In this document: positions 46,624-59,948 of the stretch, piece by piece | Layout of the letters: the number at the start of each line of letters is the position of its first letter | How positions within the stretch are numbered: the stretch's first letter is position 1 | Assembly: GCF_026914185.1 (NCBI RefSeq) | Contig: NC_070563.1 | Coordinates: 744,001-808,000 of the forward strand | Origin: Puccinia triticina | Lineage: Eukaryota > Basidiomycota > Pucciniomycetes > Pucciniales > Pucciniaceae | DNA length: 64,000 nt | Direction: 5' to 3' | Program-made: the position numbers and the translations under genes | Notes under the pieces: model-generated | What the model saw: only the letters and a program-made list of their open reading frames with translations | Told to the model about the DNA's origin: nothing | Databases searched by the model: none

Positions 46624-46898
46624 CTTCGGGGGTGCGGTGTGTTATGTACATGGATGGAGTGTGGTGTTATGTGTAAGGGTCATGATGTGGGTGGTTATGT
46701 GGATGTGTGTGGTGTGGGTGAAGGCGGGTGATGTGTAGTAGAGGGCAGGGGGAGGAATGGGGGACTTGGTGCAACTTCAGGGGCCAAACAGCTGGAAATT
46801 GAGGTGCGGCTGGAACTGCTGGACATTTGTTAAGTTTGGCTGTAAGTAGCCCCTATACATACCATAAGGAGCCCCGGCCATACTATGTATACTATAGT
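46624..46898 (-). repeat. Right terminal inverted repeat of the composite element
   Basis: Reverse complement of 31312-31590; outer end reads CTATGTATACTATAGT. Divergence from the left copy is a few percent by eye, plus small indels. Confidence 0.9.
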
Positions 46899-47082
46899 GG
46901 TGAGCTTACATATGCTAAACCCATATGTATGGGTGTATTGCACCTACAAGTCCATAGATATTGCACCTCTGATCAACATTGGAGGCCCTCCGACCAACAT
47001 CAGAGCACCTCCAATGGCCCTGAGGTGACCCAGCTGGGCAATTGGGGGCCCTCATGGCAAATATGGAGTGTAATACATACTA

Positions 47083-49240
47083 TCAACAGAAAACTGTCCG
47101 GTCATTGACTCGCGGATGTCCGGGCGGCAGTTTGAGTCAACGACCGGACGGGCGGGGTAGACCCCCAGACAGCGGGGGTTGAAACCGCAAGACTTTTTTT
47201 TACTAGACAGGGTCAGCCGTTGACCCAAGCCTGTCCGTGTGTATTGGTCAACGGACAACTCGCTTGCGGAGCCGCACTTGCACTTGGGTCTCTCGGTCTC
47301 AACTTATTCAAGTATGTAAGTACACCCCACATCTCTTTTTCTTTTGATTGATAATTCCCACTGCCATTGATAACAAACACTGATTGTGCTTTTTACATTT
47401 AAACAAAAAAAGGGCGACCATGATTGATCCAACTCTTGAAGGTGATCCCGCCGACAATCCAACTGATGGCGCGGGTCCTTCCATTTTGGATGTTGCTGGT
47501 ATTTCTGACAAGACAGAAAGACGCAACAAAGAGGCTGAACAGCTTCAAAACGAGTTTGAATTGCATGCAAAATCCATGCAAGAAATCCATAAGAAAATTG
47601 TCTCCAACCGATCGGCATCAAAGGCCTTGAACAACCTTGCCAAGAATACTACAAAAAACAAAAAGGCTAAGGATCGATTGAGTACTCAGCGACGACCTCA
47701 CCAACCAATCAGCGGCGAGGTCAAGAAGCTAATTGAAAATGAAATCTTTGAGAATAACAAGACGCAAATTGAAGTCGCTAAATCGTTTGGCGTATCAGAC
47801 CGACAAGTCCATCGCATTGTTGATGACGCTCGCAATGACAAACCAAGTGCATCAACCAACCGACGTGGGGCAAAATCAAAACTAACGACTGACGTCATCA
47901 CCCCGATTCTGTTGTTGCTCAAGGAGACCCCAAGCACCACACTCAAAAAACTTGCCGAACATGTCAAAAGCGAATTTGATATCCAAGTTACACCAGCAGC
48001 CATCCAGAAGACTCTCAAAACAATCGAAGTGACTTGGAAGACTGTCACTCCCATTCCACAAAAGTGGAATGAGGCAGCATTCCTCCAACAACGACACAAT
48101 TATGTCTTGAACTGTGTGACCAATGTTGGACAGAAGCTCATCTTTGTTGATGAGTCTGGTTTCAACTCTGAGACTCGTCCTTTGCATGGTTATGCGTTAA
48201 GTGGTACATTTGTTTTTCTACTTTTTTTATTTGATGCTGATTGATTCCTTGAATTGCAGGAAATGCGGCTGCTTTGAAGACAAATGTGCGAGGGAGTATG
48301 ATCAATCTCATTGGTGCAATGTCTGAAGAGGGGATGCCATACTACGAACTGCTTAACAAAGACGGGAAAAAAAGACTGGAACAACTTCACTCGACATATG
48401 TAACTTCCTGGTTTGGCTCAAGGACCACTGCTCTACTGGATCAATCATTGTGATGGACAACGCTAAGATTCATGGCGGGGAGGACTTTGAACAAGTTCGC
48501 AATCTACTCAAGGAATTAGACAAAAAAATTGAAATCAAATTTCTACCAAAGTATTCCCCCTTTTTGAATCCAATTGAGCTAGCATTCAACATCATCAAGA
48601 TCAATGTCAAACACAAAGAAATCAAATCACAATCTGATTTATCAAAGACAATCCGCAAAGCAATCAGCCAGAAGATGACACCCGAGATTTGCCACAAGTC
48701 CTTCTTACATTGTCAAAAATTTTACAGTAGTTGTACGCATATGCAGCCAATCACTGGCAACATCATCAAAGACCCAGAAAAAAATTTCAGGTTCCCTGAG
48801 TACTAAAAGTCTTTTTACCTTATCAGCACAGATTTTTTTACCCTATCAGCACACGTTTTTATTTTACAAATACACACTTTTTGTTTTGTTTTTTCCTGTG
48901 GCTCTAAAATGTATGCAAGAAATTAACCCTATCCTTTTCTTTCACTCAAAAGAATTTTTTTCATCATGAAAAGGTGCCGTGCACAAGAGATTTGAGACGC
49001 AAAGAAGCCATGTCCAGAGGATTTTAAATTAGGACAGTTTCAAGTTAAGAGGAGGACAATTTTATTCAACAAGCGGACCACTCATTTTCAACCAGAGGAC
49101 ATGAATAAGTTAAAAAGAGGACAGAATTATTCAATCACCGGACAGATGAGGAAAAATGAAGACAGATTTTTTCAAAAAGAGGACAAATGAAATCAACACC
49201 CGGACATTCAGGAGTTGATTTCCGGACAGTTTTCTGTTGA
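47083..49240 (+). mobile_element. Tc1/mariner-superfamily transposon (~2.16 kb)
   Basis: Perfect 19-bp outer inverted ends TCAACAGAAAACTGTCCGG at 47083-47101 and its complement at 49222-49240. A second inverted block ATGTCCGGG follows about 15 bp inward on each side. TA precedes the left end; the right flank reads TG, so a TA target duplication is only half preserved. The right 230 bp carry about nine GGACA motifs. One transposase gene inside. Confidence 0.85.
47420..48806 (+). pseudogene. Tc1/mariner (IS630-like) transposase with a frameshift
   Basis: Exons 47420-48203 and 48260-48806. N-terminal helix-turn-helix region NKTQIEVAKSFGVSDRQVHR, catalytic first Asp in FVDESGFN, second Asp in IVMDNAKIH, and the Glu in FLPKYSPFLNPIE. 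I count 39 residues between second Asp and Glu, so DD39E rather than the usual DD34E. In exon 2 the frame shifts at a seven-A run (48367-48373) directly after LLNKDGK; the remaining catalytic half is in another frame. This breaks the gene, unless slippage on the A-run permits some read-through. Both splice sites of the 56-nt intron are canonical. Confidence 0.85.
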
Positions 49241-49592
49241 TGCATAGTATGTACACCGTGATCCCAACACGTCCCAACCCCTTTTCCAAGTGATTTTGGC
49301 CGTAAAAAATTGGGAAAAAACAAAAAAACCGGCCCTATAATTCCGGACGGGGGTCCCCCGGGGGTATTTCTTGTACAGTAGGATGCCTTGCGCAACTGTG
49401 TGCTGTACCACCGCGGCGGTCCTGCGCACGCCACCGCGGGCTGCGGCGCGTTGTGGGTGGCAGGAACTCCGAACTCGGTTCCCAACTTCCAGCTGCTGGA
49501 GTCAGCACCAGGCTACCAGCCAAACGATTCGACCTCAACCAACTCACATTCGCATTCGTGTCCCTTCAACCGTTCGAAAGACAACCTCAAGC

Positions 49593-51010
49593 ATGGCCGG
49601 AAGATCCCAACGACCATCAACCGATCCAATCGAGGCAGCTCAAGCAGCTGGCCTCTTTACTCCGTCACTCGATCAAATACGGCCAGATAGCCTGAGGAAT
49701 CTCCAAAGTTTTTTCCCCCATGGAAACACAATTGATCCGCTACCTGCTGCCCTGTCGGCGCTAATCAAATCCAAAGCTGAAGGTCGAAAAAAACACGAAC
49801 TGCCCAGGCGTAAGTCAACCAGATCCAATCAATAGCCACATGAACCCCATCATACGACTGTTCTAATCTTCTTTCTTTCAAATCTGGAACAGATTTCTTT
49901 GCGAGAATCTTCAAGACGCTCATCCCAGTGCTTAAGCAAGGACGAGTGACGCACTGGTGGGAGGACAAAGAACATTACCGCGGTCTGGTACCCTTCCGTC
50001 TGGACCGAGACCTTTTACCCCGATTACGTCGCAGAATCGCTGAACTTCCTCAAGTCATGTACCCGACCAAGATGAAATCCGAGGCACTAGTCCGAGCAGC
50101 AAGTCAACATCTCCACCAGATCTCGATCGATGCAACTCAGCTCAAGATCTCGGTTTGCTTGAGTTGGGATCCATCCAAGTCTAAAGTATCTGAGGACAAG
50201 CTCATCGACTTGCCCCTCTACTACTACCCCGATCTGCCCTGGGGAATCGACCACGTCCGGGATTCGATTGCCGAACTTTTTGAAACTTACACCAAGTCAA
50301 CTGGAGCCGGTATGGTTCCAGTGAAAAACCAAGAAGAGATACACTTGCTTCTGGCATTGATAGATGAAATGATTCGCGACCTAGAATCACCCCGATCGGC
50401 GATGCAGACCAAGTGGCGATTGTTTACCAGAGAGATCGAAATAATGGACCACACGCTCAACAAATGTCTGAAACCTGAGAAAGTTCGAATCAGTAACCCG
50501 CTCGAAGGTCTCGAGGACCAAAAACATCTCGAAATTGATCAATGGCGCCCACGAGAACAGATGGCCCCGCACGAAGTCCGATACGTCGAAAGCACTCTCC
50601 CAATCTTCAGACTTTCTCGAATGCTCTTGAACAAGCTGTCCAGACCGACCAACACCGACTCTCTGACCGCAAGAATGACTCTGGAGGAGTTGAACGCGAT
50701 TTATCTGACCACGGACAGGATCGAGGAAGATTTGCGTGTGCTTGCCCAGCTCACATTGCAAGTTCGTCGAAGACACGGCGGTCACTGTCTGAGGGTCAAT
50801 GCGGAACGTATCAAGAAAATCCTGCCACTCCTCAAGAAGCACTTCGACTCGCTGGGGCCCGAAGTCGATCAAGCCGAAATTAAGCGGGGCAAGCAATGGT
50901 GTCAGAGTTGGCAGACCCATTACGATCTCGCCGTCGAGAAGTGTCTCGAATGTTGCGGCTTTAACGACACTGACCAGTGGGAAACCGACGACAGCGAGGA
51001 TGATGAATGA
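49593..51010 (+). CDS. Paralog family member P6, function unknown (444 aa)
   Basis: Exon 1 49593-49809 is the longest first exon of the family (MAGRSQRPSTDPIEAAQ..). The phase-1 intron has donor GTAAGT, and exon 2 49893-51010 begins HFFARIFKTLIPVLKQG, aligned with the LVVQAFKSLIAQ junction of P3. Family blocks: RDLLPRLRRRIAEL, RSAMQTKWRLFTREIEIMDH, FRLSRMLLNKLSRPTNTD, and WCQSWQTHYDLAVEKCLECCGF, ending in an acidic tail. It lacks the long central acidic linker of P2-P4. The right end of the mariner-like element is 352 bp upstream. Most diverged member; family assignment rests on the shared intron position and the KLSRP and C-terminal blocks. Confidence 0.8.
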
Positions 51011-51305
51011 CCGATCAACTCTCAGAAGAACTCGGCCATTTTGCCTTAATTAAAACGTCCGGTTATCTTTAGCCCCAACTCGTACTCATTCAAGATATAT
51101 ACCCCGTGAAACCTTACTACTCTAATTCAGACCACTTTCTCATCACACTCGAGTGATTGATGACCAAAAGAATGTGATTTTTTTCTTGAAAGAAACACTG
51201 CTTATCTTTTCCCCCTGTTTGTTCTCTGTTTTGTCAACAATGTAACATATGAAATGACAATGAATCGTTGCGAGAATTGGCTGGGTCGGCCCATGGGCGA
51301 ACCCG

Positions 51306-51930
51306 AACTTAACACAAGTCCCTCCCTGTGCTCGCGGGGCGCGAGCACCCTCCCGCTTGCGGGAGGGACTTGTGCCTAATGTCCGATATTTGGCCTGAGG
51401 CTGCCCAGCCAAACATCTAAAAATTCCTTATATCCCCCATATCACCGTATACCCATTGGATTTCTTCACAGCCTATGGCATCATTAGAATCAGATTTTCT
51501 TTCTACATATTCTGGTGTGTTTAACACAACACCTACCCCCATCCCTTGAAAAAAAAATTGTTGTAGAAGCATGGCTTGCGAGGCCTTGCAAGGCTGAAAC
51601 CGTGAGAAAGTGTCTGTACTTGACCTGCAAATGGCCCGGCGGGTCTGTCACATTGCTCAGAAAATGCCCTTACAAGAATGGCTGCTGAGTGGCCAGTTCT
51701 TGATGAATTTACTTGAAAAAACATGTACAAGACAGCTGAGATCAAGGGCTAGACATGGCCAACTGGGATTTGGATTATGAGGTGATACCAAGTTGTAGGA
51801 GAGTTGTAAACACAAAATCACACATTTTCATTGAAAAACCCCGTCAGCCTCAGGCCAGATATGGGACATTAGTCCTAAGCCTCTCCTTTGGAGACGCTTT
51901 GCGCCTCCTCGGAGAGGCTTAGTTAAGCTC
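51306..51930. mobile_element. MITE-like element with hairpin-bearing ends (625 bp)
   Basis: Starts AACTTAACACAAGTCCCTCC, whose GC-rich arm folds on itself. Ends GAGGCTTAGTTAAGCTC, preceded by a second hairpin (AAGCCTCTCC..GGAGAGGCTT). Inside these, TAATGTCCGATATTTGGCC and the complement of its variant face one another. Non-coding interior. A short copy lies at 62377-62478 in the opposite orientation. Confidence 0.7.
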
Positions 51931-52049
51931 GGGGCGAACCGCGCTAAGCAGCTCTTAGCTTGTGTTTGGACAGAAACATTTTATTTGCACACTCAAGTGT
52001 GCCATCCACATGAGCTTGTATAGCAGGTCTTAATTGAGAATCCATGGTC

Positions 52050-53580
52050 ATTTACAGCAGATTCAGAAAAGGATGGCAGTCCGACAAAATTTTGGGCCTT
52101 CTCCCAAAATATTGTTGAGCCTGCAGGCCATGCAACTGAACTGGGAGGTGCAGATGTCTGGCGGACCTGCCAAACTGAGTCCAAAGCTCAAATTAACAGG
52201 ATTTGAAATCCAGAAAAATCATCTCCGCAAGGCTCCCATACGCCAATGACTCAGACTGGTCCGGCAGGGCCAACCTTTTTGTAGGGGTGCACCCGTTGTA
52301 TCCCCCCAGCTTTCCCCTCATCCGCCACCAACACTCAACCCTTCATTCTCAATCCAACAACTGCAACCCTTACAAGTCAAATTTCCAATTTTACAATCCC
52401 AGAAACCACTTTTAAAATGTCCAATCAGCATTAAACTTACACTCAGTACTTCGACCAGCCAGCGCCTATCACCTTGGCCTCCAGAGCTGGCCCATGGTAC
52501 CAAAACCCAACACCTGCCTTGGGTTCCTTTGGCATCAAAACCAGCAATTCAGTGAGCCCCGGCCAACTGAACAATGCCATCCACCCCAGACAAAATCATC
52601 ATGGTGCCCCCGGCAACTTCGGCACTCCAAGCGGCATCGGTCACCCCAACTCCAATTTCCACGCTCCTACCAGTTACCCGAGTAGATATCATCCTGGCAC
52701 GCAATTCCACCCTCCGACTGGCTCCCACAGCGGGATTGGTCCTGCTCCCCTTTTCTCCACAGGTGATTGGTTCTGGTACCTGGGAAAACCAAACCAGTAT
52801 CAGTAGCGGCAGGAAAACGGTTTGTGGCACAAGGAGGGCAGTGGTCATCAACGGCAAGATCAAACCCGCTTGGGTAACCAGTAGCTGCAGGGAAACGTTT
52901 AGCAGGACCAATCCCGCTGTCGGAGCCACTTGGAGGGTGGAATTGTGTGCCAGGATGATATCCACTCAGGCAACTGGTAGGAGCGTGGAAATTGGAGCTG
53001 GGGTGACCAATGCCGCTTGGAGTGCCGAAGTTGCCAGGGGCACCATGATGATTTTGTCTGGGGTGGATGGCATTGTTCAGTTGGCTGGGGCTCACTAAAT
53101 TTCTGGTTTTGATGCCAAAGGAACCCAAGGCAGGTGTTGGGTTTTGGTACCATGGGCCAGCTCTGGAGGCCAAGGTGATAGGCGCTGGCTGGTCGAAGTA
53201 CTGAGTGTAAATTTAATGCTGATTGGACATTTTAAAAGTGGTTTCTGGGATTGTAAAATTGGAAATCTGACTTGTAAGGGTTGCAGTTGTTGGATTTAGA
53301 ATGAAGGGTTGAGTGTTGGTGGCGGATGGGGGGGAAAGCTGGGGGGGATACAAAAAGAATGGCCCTGCTGGACCAGTCTGAGTCATTGGTGTTGGAGATG
53401 ATTTTTCTGGATTTCAAATCCTGTTTTGAGCTTTGGACTCAGTTTGGCAGGTTTGCCAGACATCTGCACCTCCCAGTTCAGATGAATGGCCTGCAGGCTC
53501 AAAAATATTTTGGGAGGAGGCCCAAATTTTTGTTGGACTGCCATATGTCCTAATTTTATGAATCTGCTGTGCACATATTT
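52050..53580. repeat. Long palindrome, arms ~690 bp, spacer ~150 bp
   Basis: The arm 52057-52745 is repeated in inverse at 52898-53575 with a few percent divergence: GCCTGCAGGCCAT, GAACTGGGAGGTGCAGATG and CCTTGGCCTCCAGAGC. Each arm holds a Gly/Pro/Asn-rich frame (e.g. GPWYQNPTPALGSFGIKT) on the strand reading inward, hence near-identical predicted proteins on both strands. The spacer region has repeats of CAGCGGGATTGG. Confidence 0.9.
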
Positions 53581-53959
53581 GTAAAACAATGGCAGTCCAC
53601 AAAAAATTGCATGTCCTCCAAAAATCACAGCCTGCAGGTTGTGCATCCGAACTGGAGGTGGCAGGGGCTTACCTGCCAAACAGCATTACAAAGTTCCAAG
53701 AGGATTTGAAATGCTTGAGATGTTAAGATAGTGTATCATATTCTTATAGAGCTTTATGCTTCTACTCCATACACCCACAAGCTGGGCCAGGCCCATATCA
53801 TGTACCATCTTATATAGTTCAGCCCCTGTCTCAGTTGTCTTATCTTTTACTTCACTGAATGATTCTTATACATTGACTCAATGCTCCTGGACTATTTCCT
53901 TGACATCTTGTCATCTCTCACTTACTCATCATGTCACCCAAGTTCCCCTCAACAGAAGA

Positions 53960-54770
53960 TCCATCTCTGCCAGGCTGCCATACACCAATGACTCCGACTG
54001 GTATGGCAGGGCCATCTTTTTCTTATCCCCCCAGCTTTCCCTGCATCTGCCGCTAAGAATTAACCTTTGATTCTCAACCCAACAACTGAAACCATTACAA
54101 CTCAAATTTCTGTTGCCATCCCAAGAATCAATTTTAAAATTTCCAATCCGCATCACACTCAGTACTTAGCGCCAATAACCTTCTCCGGAGCTGGCCCAAT
54201 CAACACCCATATGCCCCATGAATCAGCCTTATACCAAACCCCATCACCTGCCATGGGTTCTTTTGGCATTGAAACCAGAAATTTAGTGAGCCCCGGCCAA
54301 CTTAACAATGTCATCCACCCCAGACAACATGGTACCCCCGGCAACTTTGGCACTCCAACTTCCAAGCGGCATTGGTCACGCCAACTCCAATTTCCACACT
54401 CCTACCAAATTGCTGGTTTTGATGCCAAAAGAACCCATGGCAGGTGTTGGGGTTTGGTACCAGGCTTATTTGTGCAATATATGGGTGTCAATTGAGCCAG
54501 CTCAAGAGGACAATATGATTGGCACTGGTTGCTCAAAGTACTGAGTGTGATGTGGATTGGACATTTCAAAATTGATTTCTGGGATTGTAATGGAAATTTG
54601 AGTTGGTTTTTGGATTCAGAATAAAGGGCCAATTGCTGGTGGTGCATGGTGGGAAATCTACAAATAGGGTGGCTCTGCCATACCAGTCGGAGTCTTTGGC
54701 GTATGGGAGCCTGGCGGAGATGGATCTTCAGCATTTCCAATCCTCATGGAACTTTGTAACCCTGTTTGGC
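53960..54770. repeat. Second related palindrome
   Basis: A diverged copy of the previous arm (53960-54415) is followed by an inverted partner (54410-54770): CTCCGCCAGGC..GTATGG, CCAATTGCTGG and GAACCCATGGCAGG. Same family as 52050-53580 but more decayed and with almost no spacer. Confidence 0.85.
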
Positions 54771-54889
54771 AGGCACACCCTTGCAGTTTGCAACCTGACC
54801 TGAAGGCCGTGTTTTTGGTGATGGAAAGTCATCCACTGCCATCCTTTTATGAATCTGCTGTTATGGTACAACTCAAAATTGCATATGTC

Positions 54890-55010
54890 ACTGTTCACAT
54901 AAAATCATAAAGCCAATTTTGGCTGGGAGATGTTAGCGTGCATAAAACTTAAAGTGACATCTCCCAGCCAAAATTGCAGTTTAAGATTTTATGTAAAAAA
55001 ATCTTATGCA
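54890..55010. repeat. Small fold-back element
   Basis: Inverted arms TTTGGCTGGGAGATGT and its complement ACATCTCCCAGCCAAA around a ~25-bp spacer; arms continue into ATAAAATC..GATTTTAT. Confidence 0.75.
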
Positions 55011-55477
55011 ATTTTGAATACCATATGTATTTCTTTCTCGAAATCAATTTCGACAACCTCAAAATTCATATTTTCCTAAAATTTTAAGTTGGCAAATTGC
55101 ACAGGCTCGACCGGGGCCCCGTGCGGATGGTGCAAAATATATACCCCGCAAGAAAATTGCCGGATCCAGTCAAGACCCAACTGGTATGTATCGTATCCGG
55201 GAAATTTGTAACAACACAAATAGTTTAGGAAGGTTTAGTAGAAGAACAATATGTAGCAGCCGGCAAATCTCAGATATCAACAGACAAACCACAGACATAA
55301 ATAAACAAAAGAAAACCGCAGCTGAGACCAGAAGACGTGCAGAATGAACCAACAAAACACATATAGTTATAATTATATTTTAATTAACCGCTTAAACGAA
55401 TATGATTCTAAATAAAATGGTATTATAAACAAATCACAATTAGAGAACACCATCCAAGGGTAAAAGTGTCATTTTCG

Positions 55478-56172
55478 TTACTGATCGAAGCGAGCGCATT
55501 CCCACACAATAGATAAAGAAGGTTCCTGTTCTTCATGCAGAATGACCGGCGGAGTGTCTGTCCAATCTGCGATGATCGGTAAGCCAGGACAAAAAGAACT
55601 AATGATAGATGGTTAACATTCGGATGCGGTCAATTTGTGAGCACCATTAAAGAGAGATTGACTTACCTCGGTGAACTTGGAAGATGAGACTTCTCGAAAG
55701 GCTTGGAAGGGATTTGGTTTCCGACAAAGCATTTGTGGACGGTGACTTTGACTTCATTGTCATATGAGAACCAAGAGAAAGATGATCAGGAATTTGTCCT
55801 ATAATTAAAATGTGAGCAAGATGAATGAATGTCACACATACCTTTTGAGAATGGCCACTGGAATTGGAATCCGCGAGCTCGGCGATGATCGTAAATATCG
55901 TCGTCATTACTGATTTCGTAATCACAAATAGGTTCGATATTCCCGGCAAGAAAACATCTTCCGGTCAAGAAGAATCCATCCAGAAAAACTTTGACCACCA
56001 TGTCAAATGGGATCGGACCTGACGAAAGCCTGACCGTAAACCTCCCGTTTCGAGGCATCTCAGATCTGACGGTGATACTTTTAGACGAGTATAGTATCTT
56101 GGGAACGCTCTCGGGAAATGGCTTTTTGCCTTCGTCGAGTAGATGGGCTGTGAGAAACTGAAGCTTTGGCAT
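55478..56172 (-). CDS. Small hypothetical protein, possibly DUF7918-like (183 aa)
   Basis: Three exons: 55842-56172, 55667-55798, 55478-55566; introns have canonical ends and the total is exactly 184 codons. The N-terminal half has a beta-rich look (SITVRSEMPRNGRFTVRLSS, then MVVKVFLDGFFLTGRCFLAG) and a RGFQFQWPFSKG segment. This resembles the basidiomycete DUF7918 layout of a short beta-sandwich with V-x-V-x-L-D-G. The C-terminal ~70 residues are Ser-rich then WTDTPPVILHEEQEP. No signal peptide. The DUF link is by eye; the gene model itself is well supported by splice phases. Confidence 0.65.
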
Positions 56173-57131
56173 GACTGGCTATTATATGGGGTTGGAAGGT
56201 TGCTGAACGAGTGTCTTAATTTTTACAATATTAAACTTTTTCAGTCGAGGCTAGTAAAATTCGAGATAAGCAGCAGGATAGAGAGTGAATATTGAAGTTC
56301 CTGTCTTCCTGGGCTGGAATAAATAATAAGGCGAAACTCACTGAGAAAGGAGCCACACTTGATTCATTGAGATAAAACGGCGAGACAAAGAGGTGTGAGA
56401 CCGAAAGGCATGCAACGTCTTCGGTGCCACATTGTTAGATGGCATCAACGTTCAGCTGCGATCATCCCTTTGAGCAAGCCAGACCCGTTGATGGAACGCA
56501 TGGAATATCGCCAGCTGGTTGTAGCCTTGGCAAGACATGCGATCCAGGATAGCAGGAAGAAAGGTATGGACGCTGTATGATGCCGAAGTTCCCTTGATCT
56601 GTAAGATGCCGAAGCTCCCCTGATGGAACAAAGGCTTGATGTGGACTCGTTATACTTCATCGACCCGCTCGTTGGTTGATTCATATGATCAATCGAAGCC
56701 CAAGCATCAATTAAGGGGGGCTAGACCCGCTGAGTCTAGTCAGAGCTTGCAACTCGGTCCGAAATGAACCTTTTTCCTGCGTGCTCTTTGTACTTTGGCT
56801 AGATGTACATAATGGAATCTTCATTTTTATCTCACTCGGATTTGTGACTTCTCGAGGAAGCAAGTTGGAGTGAGCGTACCTTGCGTACGATGCATGTTAA
56901 TTGTTAGGGGTTTACCCTCGTCGATCAGATACCCAGCATCTCATCACGATTGATGATGGACGTGGCAAGCTCCTTGCACTTTGGGATTGGATTTGAAGGC
57001 ATAAGCAGCAAACAACCGTTGAGAGGATGTGAAACGTATGTAACAGGCGGGTGACAGCCATCTGCTGAAGTCTCACTCCACCACACACAAACTTGCCAAT
57101 CGGAGTGAAGTTGTGAACCACTTGACATCGC
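56173..57131. other. Intergenic region upstream of GAL7
   Basis: No convincing gene. Minus frames at 56912-57188 and plus frame 56395-56580 lack known domains. Presumed to carry the promoters of the small hypothetical gene and of the uridylyltransferase. Confidence 0.45.
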
Positions 57132-58914
<1,783 letters not shown>

Positions 58915-59948
58915 AAGGTCAATCCTAAACAACAGACCCAAGGTCTTGATTTTCCTGTTTGTTGGTCCATGTCAGTTGATCCTTAATGTATCTATTGCCT
59001 TGAAAACCAGCCATTGTCAAGAAGGAGAGTCGTTGAAAACAATAATATCAATCAAAATGCAAGAAAAAGCCCCATTGTTTTTTAGAAGTCACTACTGGCT
59101 TTATCTACCTTCAGCTAGAGTAAGCGAAGTAGTTTTCGGTCCCTCGGCCTTTCCACTTCAAGGCGCTCATAATAAAACAAGTTTTCCGCACTTAATCTCT
59201 CCTCTCTCATCTTGTATTTTTCCTTACGTTGCGTACTTGACATCAACTATTGTCGACCTTGAACAATGCTCATCTTTGCGGTTTAGTAACTGTTTCCTCA
59301 CAGCCTTCTGTCCAAAACATCGGCTGCAGGAGGACATAACTGCGGAGACTCAGTTTCAAACAAAAAAACAGTTTGCCAAGTCATTGTCTGGCTTTGCACT
59401 GTATTATCTTTGGTTCTTGATCCCATACTCATGCGAGATTTGAATCAGGCACAGCGATATCGACTTGGCACAGGGAGAGGGAAGATGAATCATCAAAGTA
59501 TCTTAAATAACTTGTTTTCCATGGGCATCGAAGGCTTATCTGAGCAGGTTGAAAATAAAATGCAACCCCTCCGCAACGTTGATGTTCATTCCTTGTTCTC
59601 AAGGACTTTCACGGCCGTTGAATCTACTAATCCACAGGGCTTACCACACTTGCGATGAGCAACGCCAGTGGGACTAAGATCAAATAAAATATCGTAGGTA
59701 AATTGGGGGCGCATAGTGTTGTAAATTGGCAATGGAGGGTCTAGAAAGTGCTGCTCTTGAGGAATAAGGAAACCTCTTAACGATTGGGGGCGCCACTAGG
59801 ACATTCATCGCAGGATGGGACAACATAGTTTGATCTGTTGAGTATTACCAGTCCATGACGATAACAATCATAGGGCATAGGAGTTGGGACAAGCACAATG
59901 CAGTCGGGGCAAGGTAATTTTATGAGACGGGAGGGGTGACATTTCGAA
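58915..59948. other. Intergenic between GAL7 and RPS6 (convergent)
   Basis: Two genes converge here, so both 3' ends lie in this kilobase. ORFs at 58946-59443 and 59410-59658 have no recognisable domain. Confidence 0.45.

Larger units (their letters stand above)
31312..46898. mobile_element. 15.6-kb composite KDZ-type DNA transposon
   Basis: Bounded by ~280-bp inverted terminal repeats (31312-31590 and 46624-46898) beginning ACTATAGTATACATAG. Inside: a minus-strand HMG-like companion gene near the left end and a KDZ transposase gene on the plus strand near the right end, transcribed away from one another. Minisatellites and an inserted DIRS-like retroelement separate them. The layout (long TIRs, transposase reading toward one end) supports one transposon later invaded by a retroelement. 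No target-site duplication is obvious at the ends. All its genes are decayed by stops and frameshifts, so it is not autonomous now. Element identity as KDZ rests on the transposase motifs. Confidence 0.75.
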
